Assembly (NCBI GenBank): GCA_027485145.1
Contig: JAIXRO010000113.1
Coordinates: 1-64,000 of the forward strand
Length of the DNA stretch: 64,000 nucleotides
Origin: Hyphomonadaceae bacterium
GTDB taxonomy: Bacteria; Pseudomonadota; Alphaproteobacteria; Caulobacterales; Hyphomonadaceae
Reading direction: 5' to 3'
This document shows positions 36,321-44,519 of this stretch, in pieces. The notes beneath the pieces are model-generated. The model saw nothing but the letters and a program-made list of their open reading frames with translations. It did no database searches and had not been told where the DNA came from. Position 1 is the stretch's first letter, and every line of letters starts with the position of its first letter. Made by a program: the position numbers and the translations under genes.

Positions 36321-37871
36321 TCAAAGGTCTTTGGTCCGCAGCGAGACGTCCGTGCGAACCGGCGAATCCTGGCGGCCGACGTCGTCGACAATCCGAAAAT
36401 CTGCGCTGCAGATTTCGGATGTGAACGTGGTGCGCAGATAGCCGCGCTGCTGGCCGTTCAAATGTCGGACGTGAGGGTTTGCAGCACGCATCTGTTCCAT
36501 GTCTCGGGCCCATGGACACCCGGAGGATATCGAGCTGCCGACCAATTCGTGGCCAATACGTTTGGAGCGGGTGTCGAATGGGTCCTGATGCAGCGTTGAC
36601 GCCATGGCCGTGTGCCAATCACCCGTTAGAAACACAGGATTCGAAACGTCAGAGGCGAGCATGTCGAGCATATCCTGCCGAGCGCCGGGATAGCCGTCCC
36701 AGCTGTCAAGATTGACAATCGGCGCCTCCGCCGGAGCGTTGTAGCGATATGGCGTCATCCAAACTTGAGTCGCCATGACGTTGAACGGCGCTGCAGAGCC
36801 ACGCAAAGTCTTCTTCAGCCAATTTTCCTGCTCCTTACCGAGCATCGTGCGGTCGGCCGCGAACGCCTCATCGCAGTAAGGCTTGCGGCCATCGCCGCAC
36901 GGCTGATCACTCCGGAACTGTCGCGTATCCAACATGTGAACTTGCGCCGGTCCAAACCGGTAGGCGCCAAAAAGTTGAAGTCGCGCTTTCAATCCGTCGA
37001 TGACGGGCGGTTTCTCGATTGGCATGTGTTCGTAATACGCCTGCAGCGCGGCGAGTTTGCGAACCATGAATTCGGCCTGGGTTTGTTTCTCGGGATCCTG
37101 GGGAACATTTGCGGCCCAGTTGTTGTCCACTTCGTGGTCGTCGAGACCGACGATCCAGGGCGCTGCGGCATGGGCGGCTTGGAGGTCAGGATCGGTGCGG
37201 TAGAGTGCGTGCCGATTTCGGTAGTCCCAAAGCGTTGTAATTTCGGCGCTATTGTGCAGGCGAACGGTTTCAAAGAGACGCCGCTCCCCACCCCCGACAG
37301 CTCGCATCTGAGCGCCTAGGGTGCCTGTGCCGCCCTCGTAGATGTAATCGCCCGTATGGATGACGCAGTCCGGCATCCATTCGGCAAGATCGCGATAAGC
37401 TGCATAGAAGCCTGCTTCATAGTGCTGGCAATAGGCGAGTGCGATCTTTGCTTCCGAAGCGTTTGGATCACTGGTCCGTGTACGCCCGATCGGGCTTTCA
37501 TCACCTGAATACGCAAACCGGTACCAATACTCGCGTCCGGGTTCCAGGCCGCGTGCCACAAAGTGAACGGAATGGGCTTCGGCGGGCCGCGCCAGAACTA
37601 TGTCATCGATGATGATGTTCGACATGTTCGCATCAAGTGCGACCCTTACTCGAACTTCGGCGGGCTCGTTTGCCATTCCGCCCCCGTTCAAAGGATCCGG
37701 TGCGAGGCGTGTCCACAAAACGACCTGGTTAGGGCGAGGTGAGCCGGATGCGACACCCAACGAAAAATAGCCGCCATTGGCTGCAGCCAGAGCCTTCTCT
37801 TCAAGAACGGACAGGCTCAGCAGTGCGCCTGAGGCTAAGATGAACGCGCGACGAGACAAGGTATGTTGCAT
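36321..37871 (-). CDS. phoD: Tat-exported PhoD-type alkaline phosphatase/phosphodiesterase
   Basis: PhoD-family enzyme of 516 residues. Arg7-Arg8 in LSRRAFILASGALL form a Tat signal, so it is exported folded with its metals. The metallophosphoesterase blocks are intact: HTGDYIYEGG, GLDDHEVDNNW and LTGDWHTAMAS. An N-terminal beta domain (about 35-140, VASGSPRPNQVVLWTRL) is usual for PhoD. Family members hydrolyse phosphodiesters and monoesters and use Fe/Ca centres. The start was placed at the Tat signal, after AAGGGG; the frame extends to 38021 without similarity. It lies downstream of the second TonB receptor but is separated by a terminator. Confidence 0.92.
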   Translation of the reverse strand: MQHTLSRRAFILASGALLSLSVLEEKALAAANGGYFSLGVASGSPRPNQVVLWTRLAPDPLNGGGMANEPAEVRVRVALDANMSNIIIDDIVLARPAEAHSVHFVARGLEPGREYWYRFAYSGDESPIGRTRTSDPNASEAKIALAYCQHYEAGFYAAYRDLAEWMPDCVIHTGDYIYEGGTGTLGAQMRAVGGGERRLFETVRLHNSAEITTLWDYRNRHALYRTDPDLQAAHAAAPWIVGLDDHEVDNNWAANVPQDPEKQTQAEFMVRKLAALQAYYEHMPIEKPPVIDGLKARLQLFGAYRFGPAQVHMLDTRQFRSDQPCGDGRKPYCDEAFAADRTMLGKEQENWLKKTLRGSAAPFNVMATQVWMTPYRYNAPAEAPIVNLDSWDGYPGARQDMLDMLASDVSNPVFLTGDWHTAMASTLHQDPFDTRSKRIGHELVGSSISSGCPWARDMEQMRAANPHVRHLNGQQRGYLRTTFTSEICSADFRIVDDVGRQDSPVRTDVSLRTKDL

Positions 37872-37914
37872 CGGGACGAAACCCCTTCGGCTTGGCTTTT
37901 GGTTCGCTTGGATC

Positions 37915-37951
37915 TGAAAAATCCGGGCGGCGAGGAAGGATCGCCGCCCGG
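37915..37951 (-). terminator. Rho-independent terminator after the TonB receptor gene
   Basis: A perfect 11-base stem, CCGGGCGGCGA (37923-37933) with TCGCCGCCCGG (37941-37951), loop of 7. Read on the minus strand it is followed by ATTTTT. It starts 18 bases after the stop of the receptor gene (37970), so phoD probably has its own promoter or depends on read-through. Confidence 0.85.
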
Positions 37952-37969
37952 TATAGAGTTGCCGTGCGC

Positions 37970-40624
37970 TTAGAACGAATACTCGTACTGGATCCAGAAG
38001 GACTGGGGTTTTCCGTTCCATCCGTACGTCGTGTAGTTGGATGCGTTGTTCACACCCGTCTCGTTGCGTACGACCGAACGATTGAGCGACTGGAACGCGC
38101 CAGCAGCGCCGCGTTCGAAATACTCCTCGTTCAGCAGGTTCACGCCGCGTACCAGGATGCGGTGCTGCTTGTCCTCTCCGAGGAAATATTGAACCGAGCC
38201 GTTAAGGACGAAGTATTCGCCGAAGTTCTGATCGGGTATCGAGCGGTTGCCGTTCGCATCGACCAGTCGCGCGGCAGTGCCACCCGCGTAGGCATATTCC
38301 GGTCCCTGGAGGCGCGGGTTGAGCGCAAGGACCAAACGGTCCGTCGGCTCGTAGGTGACAAGGGCCGACAACGACCATTCCGGGCGTTCGCCGGACTGCC
38401 GAAGAGGTTCGCTGCCAGCGATACCCGGTACGACTGTTCCTGCGAGGGCAAGTCCCGTTCCTTCGCGGATCTGCGACAGGCCAAAAGTCGGGTTGGGCTC
38501 AAGCGAGTCCATCGCCGTGAAGGTCAAGTCGGCAGCCCATTTGTCGAGGTCGACCGAGAGGTCGATGGTCCAGCCTTCGATCGCTTGAACAGCGTTCAGG
38601 TTCACAGCCACCTGGTCGCCGCTCGCGAGATTTTGCGAGGCTGCGTTGGCGCAGAAAGCATCTGGCGGCACGATGCTGCGACGGTTCGCGTTGATCGTGT
38701 CGAGGGTTTGTGCGCCGGACGACGGAGCGTTAGGTCCGCCCACGGCATATTGGGTGCAAACGGCGCCAAGAGCCCGGCTTCCAAATTGATTGAGGATGTC
38801 GGTCTGGAAGTACCCGAGTTCAAGGTTGTAGGTACCACCCATGATGTCGCCGTCGATACCGATACCGGCATTGAGGGCCTCGACGGACTGGGCTTCGAGG
38901 CCCGGGTTGATCTGCGCATTCGCGCCATAGACACCGATCTCGTCGATCTTCGGTGCCGAGTAAGACGTGCCGCCTGCGGCGCGGGCATAAATGCCGCCAC
39001 CGAAGTCTTGCCGCGCACTGGCTTTCCAGATCATCTCGTCTTCGAACGGATCGTTGAAGTCCTGCCGCGCCGCGAGCGAGCCGGAAAGACCGTCGAGAAG
39101 TTCGAAATTGTATCGAAGGTCACCGTAGAGGCCGATCGATGTCAGCGTTGCGTCCTGGACGCCAAAGGCCGAGTCTGAAGCATCCTCGTACCCAGTGTAC
39201 TGGACGCCGCCGACAACTTCAAAATTGTCGTTGATCTCATAGGTGGCCCGGGCATTTACGCCGTAGTCATTATAGCCCGAGGCGCGGTTGTCGCGTGAGC
39301 CGAAACCTTTGACCGGATTGCCGTTGCCGAAGCTGGTGACCGTTTCACTTGCATATCCAATCGGTGCGCCGATCGGGAAGGGGTTCTCGGGAGTGCCGTA
39401 GCGCTGGCCAAAGAATGGGCTTCCGGGAACCTGGTTGACCTGCCAGCCCTGACGCGCGAGCGAGGCGGATTGGTTGATCGTACCCGGATTGGTGACGCAT
39501 CCAGTCGGGAAGTTGATCGATCTTGCAAAGGCTTCAAACTGAGCGGCAGTGGTGAAGTTCGTGATGCCGCGACCGCGAGCCGTGGCTTCGACCGCTGCCG
39601 GAAGATCCGTGACCCGAGGAATGGTGCAGATCTGCGGAACGAGTTCGATGTTGCGCAGGCGGGGAAGCTGATAGTGTCCCTCGACTTCGAACTTCAGGGT
39701 GTCGCTGATCTGGTTTTCGTAGCTTGCCGTGTAGATCGGGAACTCGGTGAAGTTCGGGGTATAGACCGTGCTTGTCGGGAAGCTGTCGTGGAAGTCGACC
39801 GTGGAGTAACCCGCGCCCAGGCGAAACTCTTGGGCGGCATCGATTTGCCAGAGATACTTAATCCCGAGACTATTGAAGTCGTACGGGTAGGCTTGGTAAC
39901 CGCCGAGAGCCTGCACGTTCTCGCCATACGCTTCCGGATCAAACAATTCATGGGCGTCGGATTTGTAGGAGCGGCCATAGACCATGACGCTGTGCTTTCC
40001 GGCTTCGTCGAGCGGGAAGGACATGTTGCCGTACAGTTCGCGTGTCTTGAACGAGCCGCCATAAAAGCCGAACTGGCCCTTGGTCGTGCCATCCGGCTCC
40101 TTCAGCCTGACGTTCACAACGCCGAGGCCGCCGTTTGATCCGAAGTAGAGCGACTGTCCGCCGCGGAAAACCTCAACCGACTCGATCATGCGCGGGTCGA
40201 TGGCTGTTGCTGGCCACAGATCTTCGCTGGGCGAAGACCGGTCGAAATAGGGAACGCCATCAACGAGCAGAAGCGTGTCGCGGTCGGTGCCGCCATCAAT
40301 GCGGATCGTGAATTCGCCTTCATCGGGCGAGTAGCCGACGTTGGCGCCGCGGATCAGGCCAGCGGCGAGTTCGCCGAAGTTCGTGAAACCACCGGTCAAG
40401 ATTTCATCATCGCTGATGATCTGGACCTGCGTGCCGGACTTCGCGAGCTCAGCGGCGAGCGGGCTGGCTTCTGCGTCGACCTGTTGGCCTTCAACGCGAA
40501 TGGTTTCGACGCGGCGAAGTGCTGCGTCTTCGGTTTCGGTTTGAGCGACAGCCGACGGAATCGCCGTTGACGCGAGCAGCGCGCCAATGCCGGCGCGGAT
40601 GGTGAAATTGGAAAATGTTTTCAT
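37970..40624 (-). CDS. TonB-dependent outer membrane receptor
   Basis: Receptor of 884 residues with a signal peptide (residues 1-28, ending SAVAQ), a TonB-box-like VETIRVEG (about 37-44), a plug (EFTIRIDGGTDRDTLLLVDG, IESVEVFRGGQSLYFGSNGG) and a barrel ending QYEYSF with terminal Phe. Several Cys pairs sit in likely surface loops (QICTIPR, TGCVTNP, GAVCTQY, AFCANAA). It differs strongly from the FecA-like receptor at 31292, so the two should take different ligands. It is the first gene leftward from the divergent control region shared with the HAD gene. Confidence 0.9.
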   Translation of the reverse strand: MKTFSNFTIRAGIGALLASTAIPSAVAQTETEDAALRRVETIRVEGQQVDAEASPLAAELAKSGTQVQIISDDEILTGGFTNFGELAAGLIRGANVGYSPDEGEFTIRIDGGTDRDTLLLVDGVPYFDRSSPSEDLWPATAIDPRMIESVEVFRGGQSLYFGSNGGLGVVNVRLKEPDGTTKGQFGFYGGSFKTRELYGNMSFPLDEAGKHSVMVYGRSYKSDAHELFDPEAYGENVQALGGYQAYPYDFNSLGIKYLWQIDAAQEFRLGAGYSTVDFHDSFPTSTVYTPNFTEFPIYTASYENQISDTLKFEVEGHYQLPRLRNIELVPQICTIPRVTDLPAAVEATARGRGITNFTTAAQFEAFARSINFPTGCVTNPGTINQSASLARQGWQVNQVPGSPFFGQRYGTPENPFPIGAPIGYASETVTSFGNGNPVKGFGSRDNRASGYNDYGVNARATYEINDNFEVVGGVQYTGYEDASDSAFGVQDATLTSIGLYGDLRYNFELLDGLSGSLAARQDFNDPFEDEMIWKASARQDFGGGIYARAAGGTSYSAPKIDEIGVYGANAQINPGLEAQSVEALNAGIGIDGDIMGGTYNLELGYFQTDILNQFGSRALGAVCTQYAVGGPNAPSSGAQTLDTINANRRSIVPPDAFCANAASQNLASGDQVAVNLNAVQAIEGWTIDLSVDLDKWAADLTFTAMDSLEPNPTFGLSQIREGTGLALAGTVVPGIAGSEPLRQSGERPEWSLSALVTYEPTDRLVLALNPRLQGPEYAYAGGTAARLVDANGNRSIPDQNFGEYFVLNGSVQYFLGEDKQHRILVRGVNLLNEEYFERGAAGAFQSLNRSVVRNETGVNNASNYTTYGWNGKPQSFWIQYEYSF

Positions 40625-40781
40625 GACCTGGACCTTGATCAACCCCTCAAAGACCGCCGGACATCGACGACCCGCAGAAGACCTCCCGCGCGCCGGGCGA
40701 GGGAGCTCATCACTGAACGATTAGTTAACGGCGGCGACAGTTGCGTGAACACTTAGTAAAACAATTATGAACCCTATTTAC

Positions 40782-40803
40782 TTTCATGAGAAAATACATT
40801 GAA
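40782..40803. promoter_or_regulatory. Candidate operator in the receptor/HAD divergent region
   Basis: TTTCATGAGAAA (40782-40793) runs directly into ATACATTGAA (40794-40803). Both elements recur in the rpiR/phnD divergent region as TTTCATTTGAAA and ATACATTGAA. The region between 40733 and 40830 is AT-rich against the local background. TGAA/TTCA dyads fit sites of RpiR-family regulators, one of which is encoded 0.8 kb away. Inference only. Confidence 0.45.
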
Positions 40804-40846
40804 CCAAACTCAATATGGACGTTTCGATGAGGTTGAGTTGAAAACG

Positions 40847-41620
40847 ATGATCTCCCGGCTGAGCCCGAGCCATGAGCTGCTTGACCCGGTCGCCGAGGCG
40901 CGCGGCTTCCTGATCGACTGGGACGGTTGCTGCGCGCTCGAAAACAGGCTGCTTCCCTCGGCGGTCCGGTTCCTGAAGGCAAACGCTCCGCGTACGGTCA
41001 TCGTGTCGAACAACTCCTCGAACACGGCGGAGGATTTTCAGCGCATCCTCGCAAAGTCGGGGGTTGAGATGCGCCTTGACCAGATCATTCTTGCCGGGGT
41101 CGAAGCGCTCGCGCGCGCGGCCCAATCCGGTTCGTCGCGCACTTTGGTGCTTTCTGATCCGCGCATGCGATTTCTTGCGCGCCGCATGGGTGTCGCAATG
41201 ACATCTGAGCGGCCTGAACTCATCGTGCTATTGCGTGACACGCGTTTTACCTACCCGCGTCTCGAGGCCGTCGTGAACGCGATGGCCGGTCAAGCCCGGT
41301 TGATCGTGTCAAATCCGGACGTGACCCATCCCGGCAGGGCGGGGCATCTCCAGCCGGAAACCGGCGCGCTGCTCGCCGCCATCAAGGCATGTGTCGCCAT
41401 ACCCGAGGATCGGCTCGAGATCATCGGAAAGCCCAATCCGTCGCTCTTTCTGAAGGGGTGCTCGGTTCTGGGGCTCGAGCCGTCATCGGTCGTTATGATT
41501 GGGGACAATCCAGCCACAGATATCGCCGGTGCCGAAGCCGTCGGGATGCATGGATTGCTGGTAACGCCAGGTCCTGAACAGTTCTTCCGTACGCTCGTGC
41601 AGACGCTCAAAATCGTTTGA
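40847..41620 (+). CDS. HAD-superfamily class IIA (NagD-like) phosphatase
   Basis: Cytoplasmic phosphatase of 257 residues from the ATG at 40847. HAD motif I is LIDWDGCC (nucleophile Asp24 and acid/base Asp26), motif II IVSNNSSN, motif III KPNPSLF and motif IV MIGDNPATDIAGAEA. The cap between motifs II and III is the IIA type of NagD and AraL, which act on sugar phosphates and nucleotides. The DxDG is followed by Cys-Cys where relatives usually have Thr or Val. A TTG start at 40799 would add 16 residues but overlaps the candidate operator. It is convergent with the RpiR gene (14-base overlap). Confidence 0.87.
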   Translation: MISRLSPSHELLDPVAEARGFLIDWDGCCALENRLLPSAVRFLKANAPRTVIVSNNSSNTAEDFQRILAKSGVEMRLDQIILAGVEALARAAQSGSSRTLVLSDPRMRFLARRMGVAMTSERPELIVLLRDTRFTYPRLEAVVNAMAGQARLIVSNPDVTHPGRAGHLQPETGALLAAIKACVAIPEDRLEIIGKPNPSLFLKGCSVLGLEPSSVVMIGDNPATDIAGAEAVGMHGLLVTPGPEQFFRTLVQTLKIV

Positions 41621-42509
41621 GCGAAAGGACATTGAAGGTCTTCTGCAGCACCTCGACGGAGTGCTCGTAATCGTCGAGTGCAATGGCGGCGACGAGCGTA
41701 TCGAGCACGCAGAGCTGCGCGATCCGGCTGGTCATGGCTTCGGTCCTGAATTTCGTTTCGCGCGCCATCGTGAACAGTTTGATGTCGGCAAATGCCTGCA
41801 GCGGCGAGCTGGCAAAGTTCGTGACCACGATCGTCTTGGCGCCTGCCTCTTTTGCGAGCCGTGTTGCAGCAAGCGTTTCGTGGGTTGCGCCCGAATGCGA
41901 GATAGTAAGGACGGCAACATTGGGGCCGGTGCGCGATGCACTGATCGCCTGGATATGGCTGTCGGTCACAACTTTCACATTGAGCCCGATACGGAGCATT
42001 CGGTATTGCGCATCTTCTGCGATCGGTGCGGATGATCCGATACCGTATATCTCAATGCGCTCGGCCGCCCTGATGATCTTCACGGCCGCTGCAATCGCAT
42101 CCGGATCGAGGACCGAAAGTGTATCGCGCAAGGCCTGAACACCGGCATGGAACATCTTGCGGCAAACGGCCGACGCATCATCCGTCGGTTGGAGGTCCTC
42201 ATGAATGAACTGTACGGGTTTGACGGTTTCTTGCGCCAGACTGAGTTTTAGCTGCTGGAAGCCTGAAAGCCCAAGCTGGCGGCAAAAGTTGATGACGCTG
42301 CCATCACTTGCGCCGGTTGCCTCTGCCAGTTCGGTAACCGACATCCCCACGACCTGGCTGGGATTGTCGAGCACGAAGCTTGCGATCGAACTGGTGCTCG
42401 GTCCCAGGCTCGCCTGGCGAACGCGAATGCGCGAGATAACGTTGTCTATCGGCGACGTGTCCGGCCGCCGGTTGACTGGAAGGGTTGTTCGCGGCTTTCG
42501 ACCTGCCAT
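41607..42509 (-). CDS. RpiR/MurR-family regulator with SIS domain
   Basis: Regulator of 300 residues: an N-terminal HTH_6 domain (about 25-100, SIASFVLDNPSQVVGMSVTE then LAEATGASDGSVINFCRQLG) and a SIS sugar-phosphate-binding domain (about 130-265, AERIEIYGIGSSAPIAEDAQ then TISHSGATHETLAATRLAKE). Family members bind phosphosugars and control their catabolism or uptake. Upstream of its start are TGAAAGTCTTTCA (42509-42521), TGAATAAATTTCA (42549-42561) and TTTCATTTGAAA (42557-42568), good candidate self-operators. It is divergent from the PhnDCE-type transporter. Confidence 0.9.
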   Translation of the reverse strand: MAGRKPRTTLPVNRRPDTSPIDNVISRIRVRQASLGPSTSSIASFVLDNPSQVVGMSVTELAEATGASDGSVINFCRQLGLSGFQQLKLSLAQETVKPVQFIHEDLQPTDDASAVCRKMFHAGVQALRDTLSVLDPDAIAAAVKIIRAAERIEIYGIGSSAPIAEDAQYRMLRIGLNVKVVTDSHIQAISASRTGPNVAVLTISHSGATHETLAATRLAKEAGAKTIVVTNFASSPLQAFADIKLFTMARETKFRTEAMTSRIAQLCVLDTLVAAIALDDYEHSVEVLQKTFNVLSLKRF

Positions 42510-42568
42510 GAAAGTCTTTCAGTTCGCTAGAGCAATCCTAGGATACATTGAATAAATTTCATTTGAAA
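42509..42568. promoter_or_regulatory. Cluster of candidate RpiR operators in the rpiR/phnD divergent region
   Basis: Three dyads are seen: TGAAAG-T-CTTTCA (42509-42521, perfect, touching the rpiR start codon), TGAA-N5-TTCA (42549-42561) and TTTCA-TT-TGAAA (42557-42568, overlapping the previous one). ATACATTGAA (42543-42552) is identical to 40794-40803. The arrangement suggests repression of rpiR itself and control of the transporter genes. Confidence 0.5.
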
Positions 42569-42712
42569 GCCGATTATCTGAATTATTGTCATCGCGCCGT
42601 CATGCGCTGCTGTTAACGAATGAGCGAAGCCCTGCCATCGTTTCGCAGGGGTGCGGGCGCGGTCCGGAGCGAAAGCCCGGGGCTGCATCGCCGCCGGTGC
42701 CGGGAGGATTTG

Positions 42713-43660
42713 ATGGCCAACCGTGTGACGCTCTGGCTGCTTGGATGCTGCATGGCGGTATTGGCCGCTTGCGGTTCGCCGCCCGCCTCAAACTCTGACT
42801 CTGGAAACACGCCAGTCCAGCCGTTGCGGGTCTTGCTGATCCCCGCGGATGGGGGGACCGAGGACGGCACGAAAGCGGACTTCAAGCCATTGTTCGACGC
42901 ACTCTCGCACGCCACGGGGTTGGCTTTTGATGTGCGGGTCGGACAGAGTTACGCGGCGGTGATCGAGGGTATGTGCGCCGGCCACGCCGACATCGCTTGG
43001 TTTGGTCCGGTGTCATATGTTGAGGCGCGCGATCGGGGGTGCGCAGAGCTGCTCGCCATCGAAGAAACCTCAGGCTCCACAACTTACTATGCCGGACTGT
43101 TCGTGCGCGCGTCCTCAGATATCGAGACGGTCGCACAACTTTCCGGGCACACACTGGCGCTGGGATCGAGCCATTCTGCGAGCAGCTTTGCCTTTCCGCT
43201 CGCACTTCTGAAGGCTGCGAACGTTGATCCGCTCACTGACTTAAAAGCTTTGAGACTCACTGAAAGTCACACGCAAAGCCTGATGGCGCTTCAAAGCGGA
43301 GACGTTGACGCGGCTGGTGCGTCTTTGACATCGTTCGAACGTGCCTTGAATCAGGGCGGACTGGACGCATCAAACTTTCGCATCCTTGCCCGGTCTGACC
43401 GCATACCAAATCCTCCGCTTGCTGTGAGCAGGCGGTTGCCCGACGATGTCAAGGCGACTTTGCGAGCCGCGCTCGGCAAACTCCATGAAACGGCTGGCAT
43501 CGATCCGAACGCAATTCGAGGATATGGGGGCAAGCGCGTTGATCGGTATGTTACCCAATTCGACGAAGCAGAGATTGATAAGGCGTTCGAAGGGATCGCG
43601 TTTGTCGACGAGGAATTGAAGGCGGCGCTGCTGCGCAAGGCCGGCGGGGTTCAGCAGTAG
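42713..43660 (+). CDS. phnD: PhnD-type ABC transporter substrate-binding lipoprotein
   Basis: Periplasmic binding lipoprotein of 315 residues. Lipobox LAAC gives Cys20 as the lipid site. The PhnD/phosphate-phosphite-phosphonate binding fold follows: PLRVLLIPADGG, then GHADIAWFGPVSYVEARDRG, HTLALGSSHSASSFAFPLAL and LMALQSGDVDAAGASLTS. GSSHSASS takes the place of the usual xSxSG phosphonate loop. GGGAGGATTTG-ATG fixes the start. The ligand could be phosphate ester, phosphonate or phosphite; no C-P lyase or phosphonatase genes lie in the window. It is the first gene of a four-gene operon. Confidence 0.85.
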   Translation: MANRVTLWLLGCCMAVLAACGSPPASNSDSGNTPVQPLRVLLIPADGGTEDGTKADFKPLFDALSHATGLAFDVRVGQSYAAVIEGMCAGHADIAWFGPVSYVEARDRGCAELLAIEETSGSTTYYAGLFVRASSDIETVAQLSGHTLALGSSHSASSFAFPLALLKAANVDPLTDLKALRLTESHTQSLMALQSGDVDAAGASLTSFERALNQGGLDASNFRILARSDRIPNPPLAVSRRLPDDVKATLRAALGKLHETAGIDPNAIRGYGGKRVDRYVTQFDEAEIDKAFEGIAFVDEELKAALLRKAGGVQQ

Positions 43661-44518
43661 ATGGCGCGGCGTTGGGTTGGAACGGGCGCGCCCGGGGGCA
43701 CCGGGTCTTCCGGCCGGGAAGGCTCGGCTTTGGATGCCGGCAGAGCAGCGAAACTTTTGTCCTGCCGTGAGCTTGTGAAAGCTTACGGTGAAGGTTCGCC
43801 TGCACTCGCCGGGGTTTCTTTCCAGATTGATACACCGGGGTTCACGGTTCTTCTCGGGTCGTCTGGTTCGGGCAAGACGACGCTGCTGCGCGCCATTGCC
43901 GGGCTGGTTCCGCTTGATTCTGGAGAGATTCAGGTCGACGGACTGGCAATGACGGGTGCAAATCTTGCCAGCGTGCGCCGCCGCCTCGGCATGGTACATC
44001 AGGAGTTCGCTCTGGTCGAGCGTTTGACATCGCTGCAAAATGTTCTGTCCGGCGCAGCGGCACAGTTGTCGTGGCCTCGCCTTGTCTGTCAGGCCTATCC
44101 GGATGACCTCCGCCGCCGCGCTTGCCAGTTGCTGGCCGATGTCGGGCTGACGGAAGCTCAGGCGAACCGCAAGGCGCGCGAACTGTCGGGCGGCCAGCGT
44201 CAGCGGGTCGGTATCGCGCGCGCCCTGATCGGGCAGCCGCGACTTTTCCTTGCAGATGAGCCGGTCGCCAATCTCGACCCGGAGACCGCTTCTGGACTTC
44301 TGACGCTTCTGCGCGAGGCCGTCACAAGCCGCGGGATCGGCGTGCTGTGCAGCCTTCATCAGACCGACCTTGCCCTTCGCTACGCGGACCGGATCATTGG
44401 ACTGAAGGCAGGGCGGATTGTTTTTGACGGCCCTCCGGAAGCATTCACACCGGCTGTGGCATCGACCCTTTTCGCGCGCGATGGGGCGCCGCATGCCCTG
44501 ACCGTGGCCGCGGCCTGA
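43661..44518 (+). CDS. phnC: PhnC-type ABC transporter ATP-binding protein
   Basis: ATPase of 285 residues. Walker A is GSSGSGKT (residues 66-73), the Q-loop VHQEFALVERLT, the signature LSGGQRQRVGIARAL, Walker B LFLADEPVANLDP, and the switch His lies in CSLHQTDLALRYADR. The VHQEFxLVERLTxLxNVLxG pattern is typical of the PhnC branch. The first 30 residues are Gly/Ser-rich and unlike relatives; the ATG directly follows the phnD stop and translation is probably coupled, but a later start near residue 31 is possible. Confidence 0.88.
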   Translation: MARRWVGTGAPGGTGSSGREGSALDAGRAAKLLSCRELVKAYGEGSPALAGVSFQIDTPGFTVLLGSSGSGKTTLLRAIAGLVPLDSGEIQVDGLAMTGANLASVRRRLGMVHQEFALVERLTSLQNVLSGAAAQLSWPRLVCQAYPDDLRRRACQLLADVGLTEAQANRKARELSGGQRQRVGIARALIGQPRLFLADEPVANLDPETASGLLTLLREAVTSRGIGVLCSLHQTDLALRYADRIIGLKAGRIVFDGPPEAFTPAVASTLFARDGAPHALTVAAA

Positions 44519-44519
44519 C

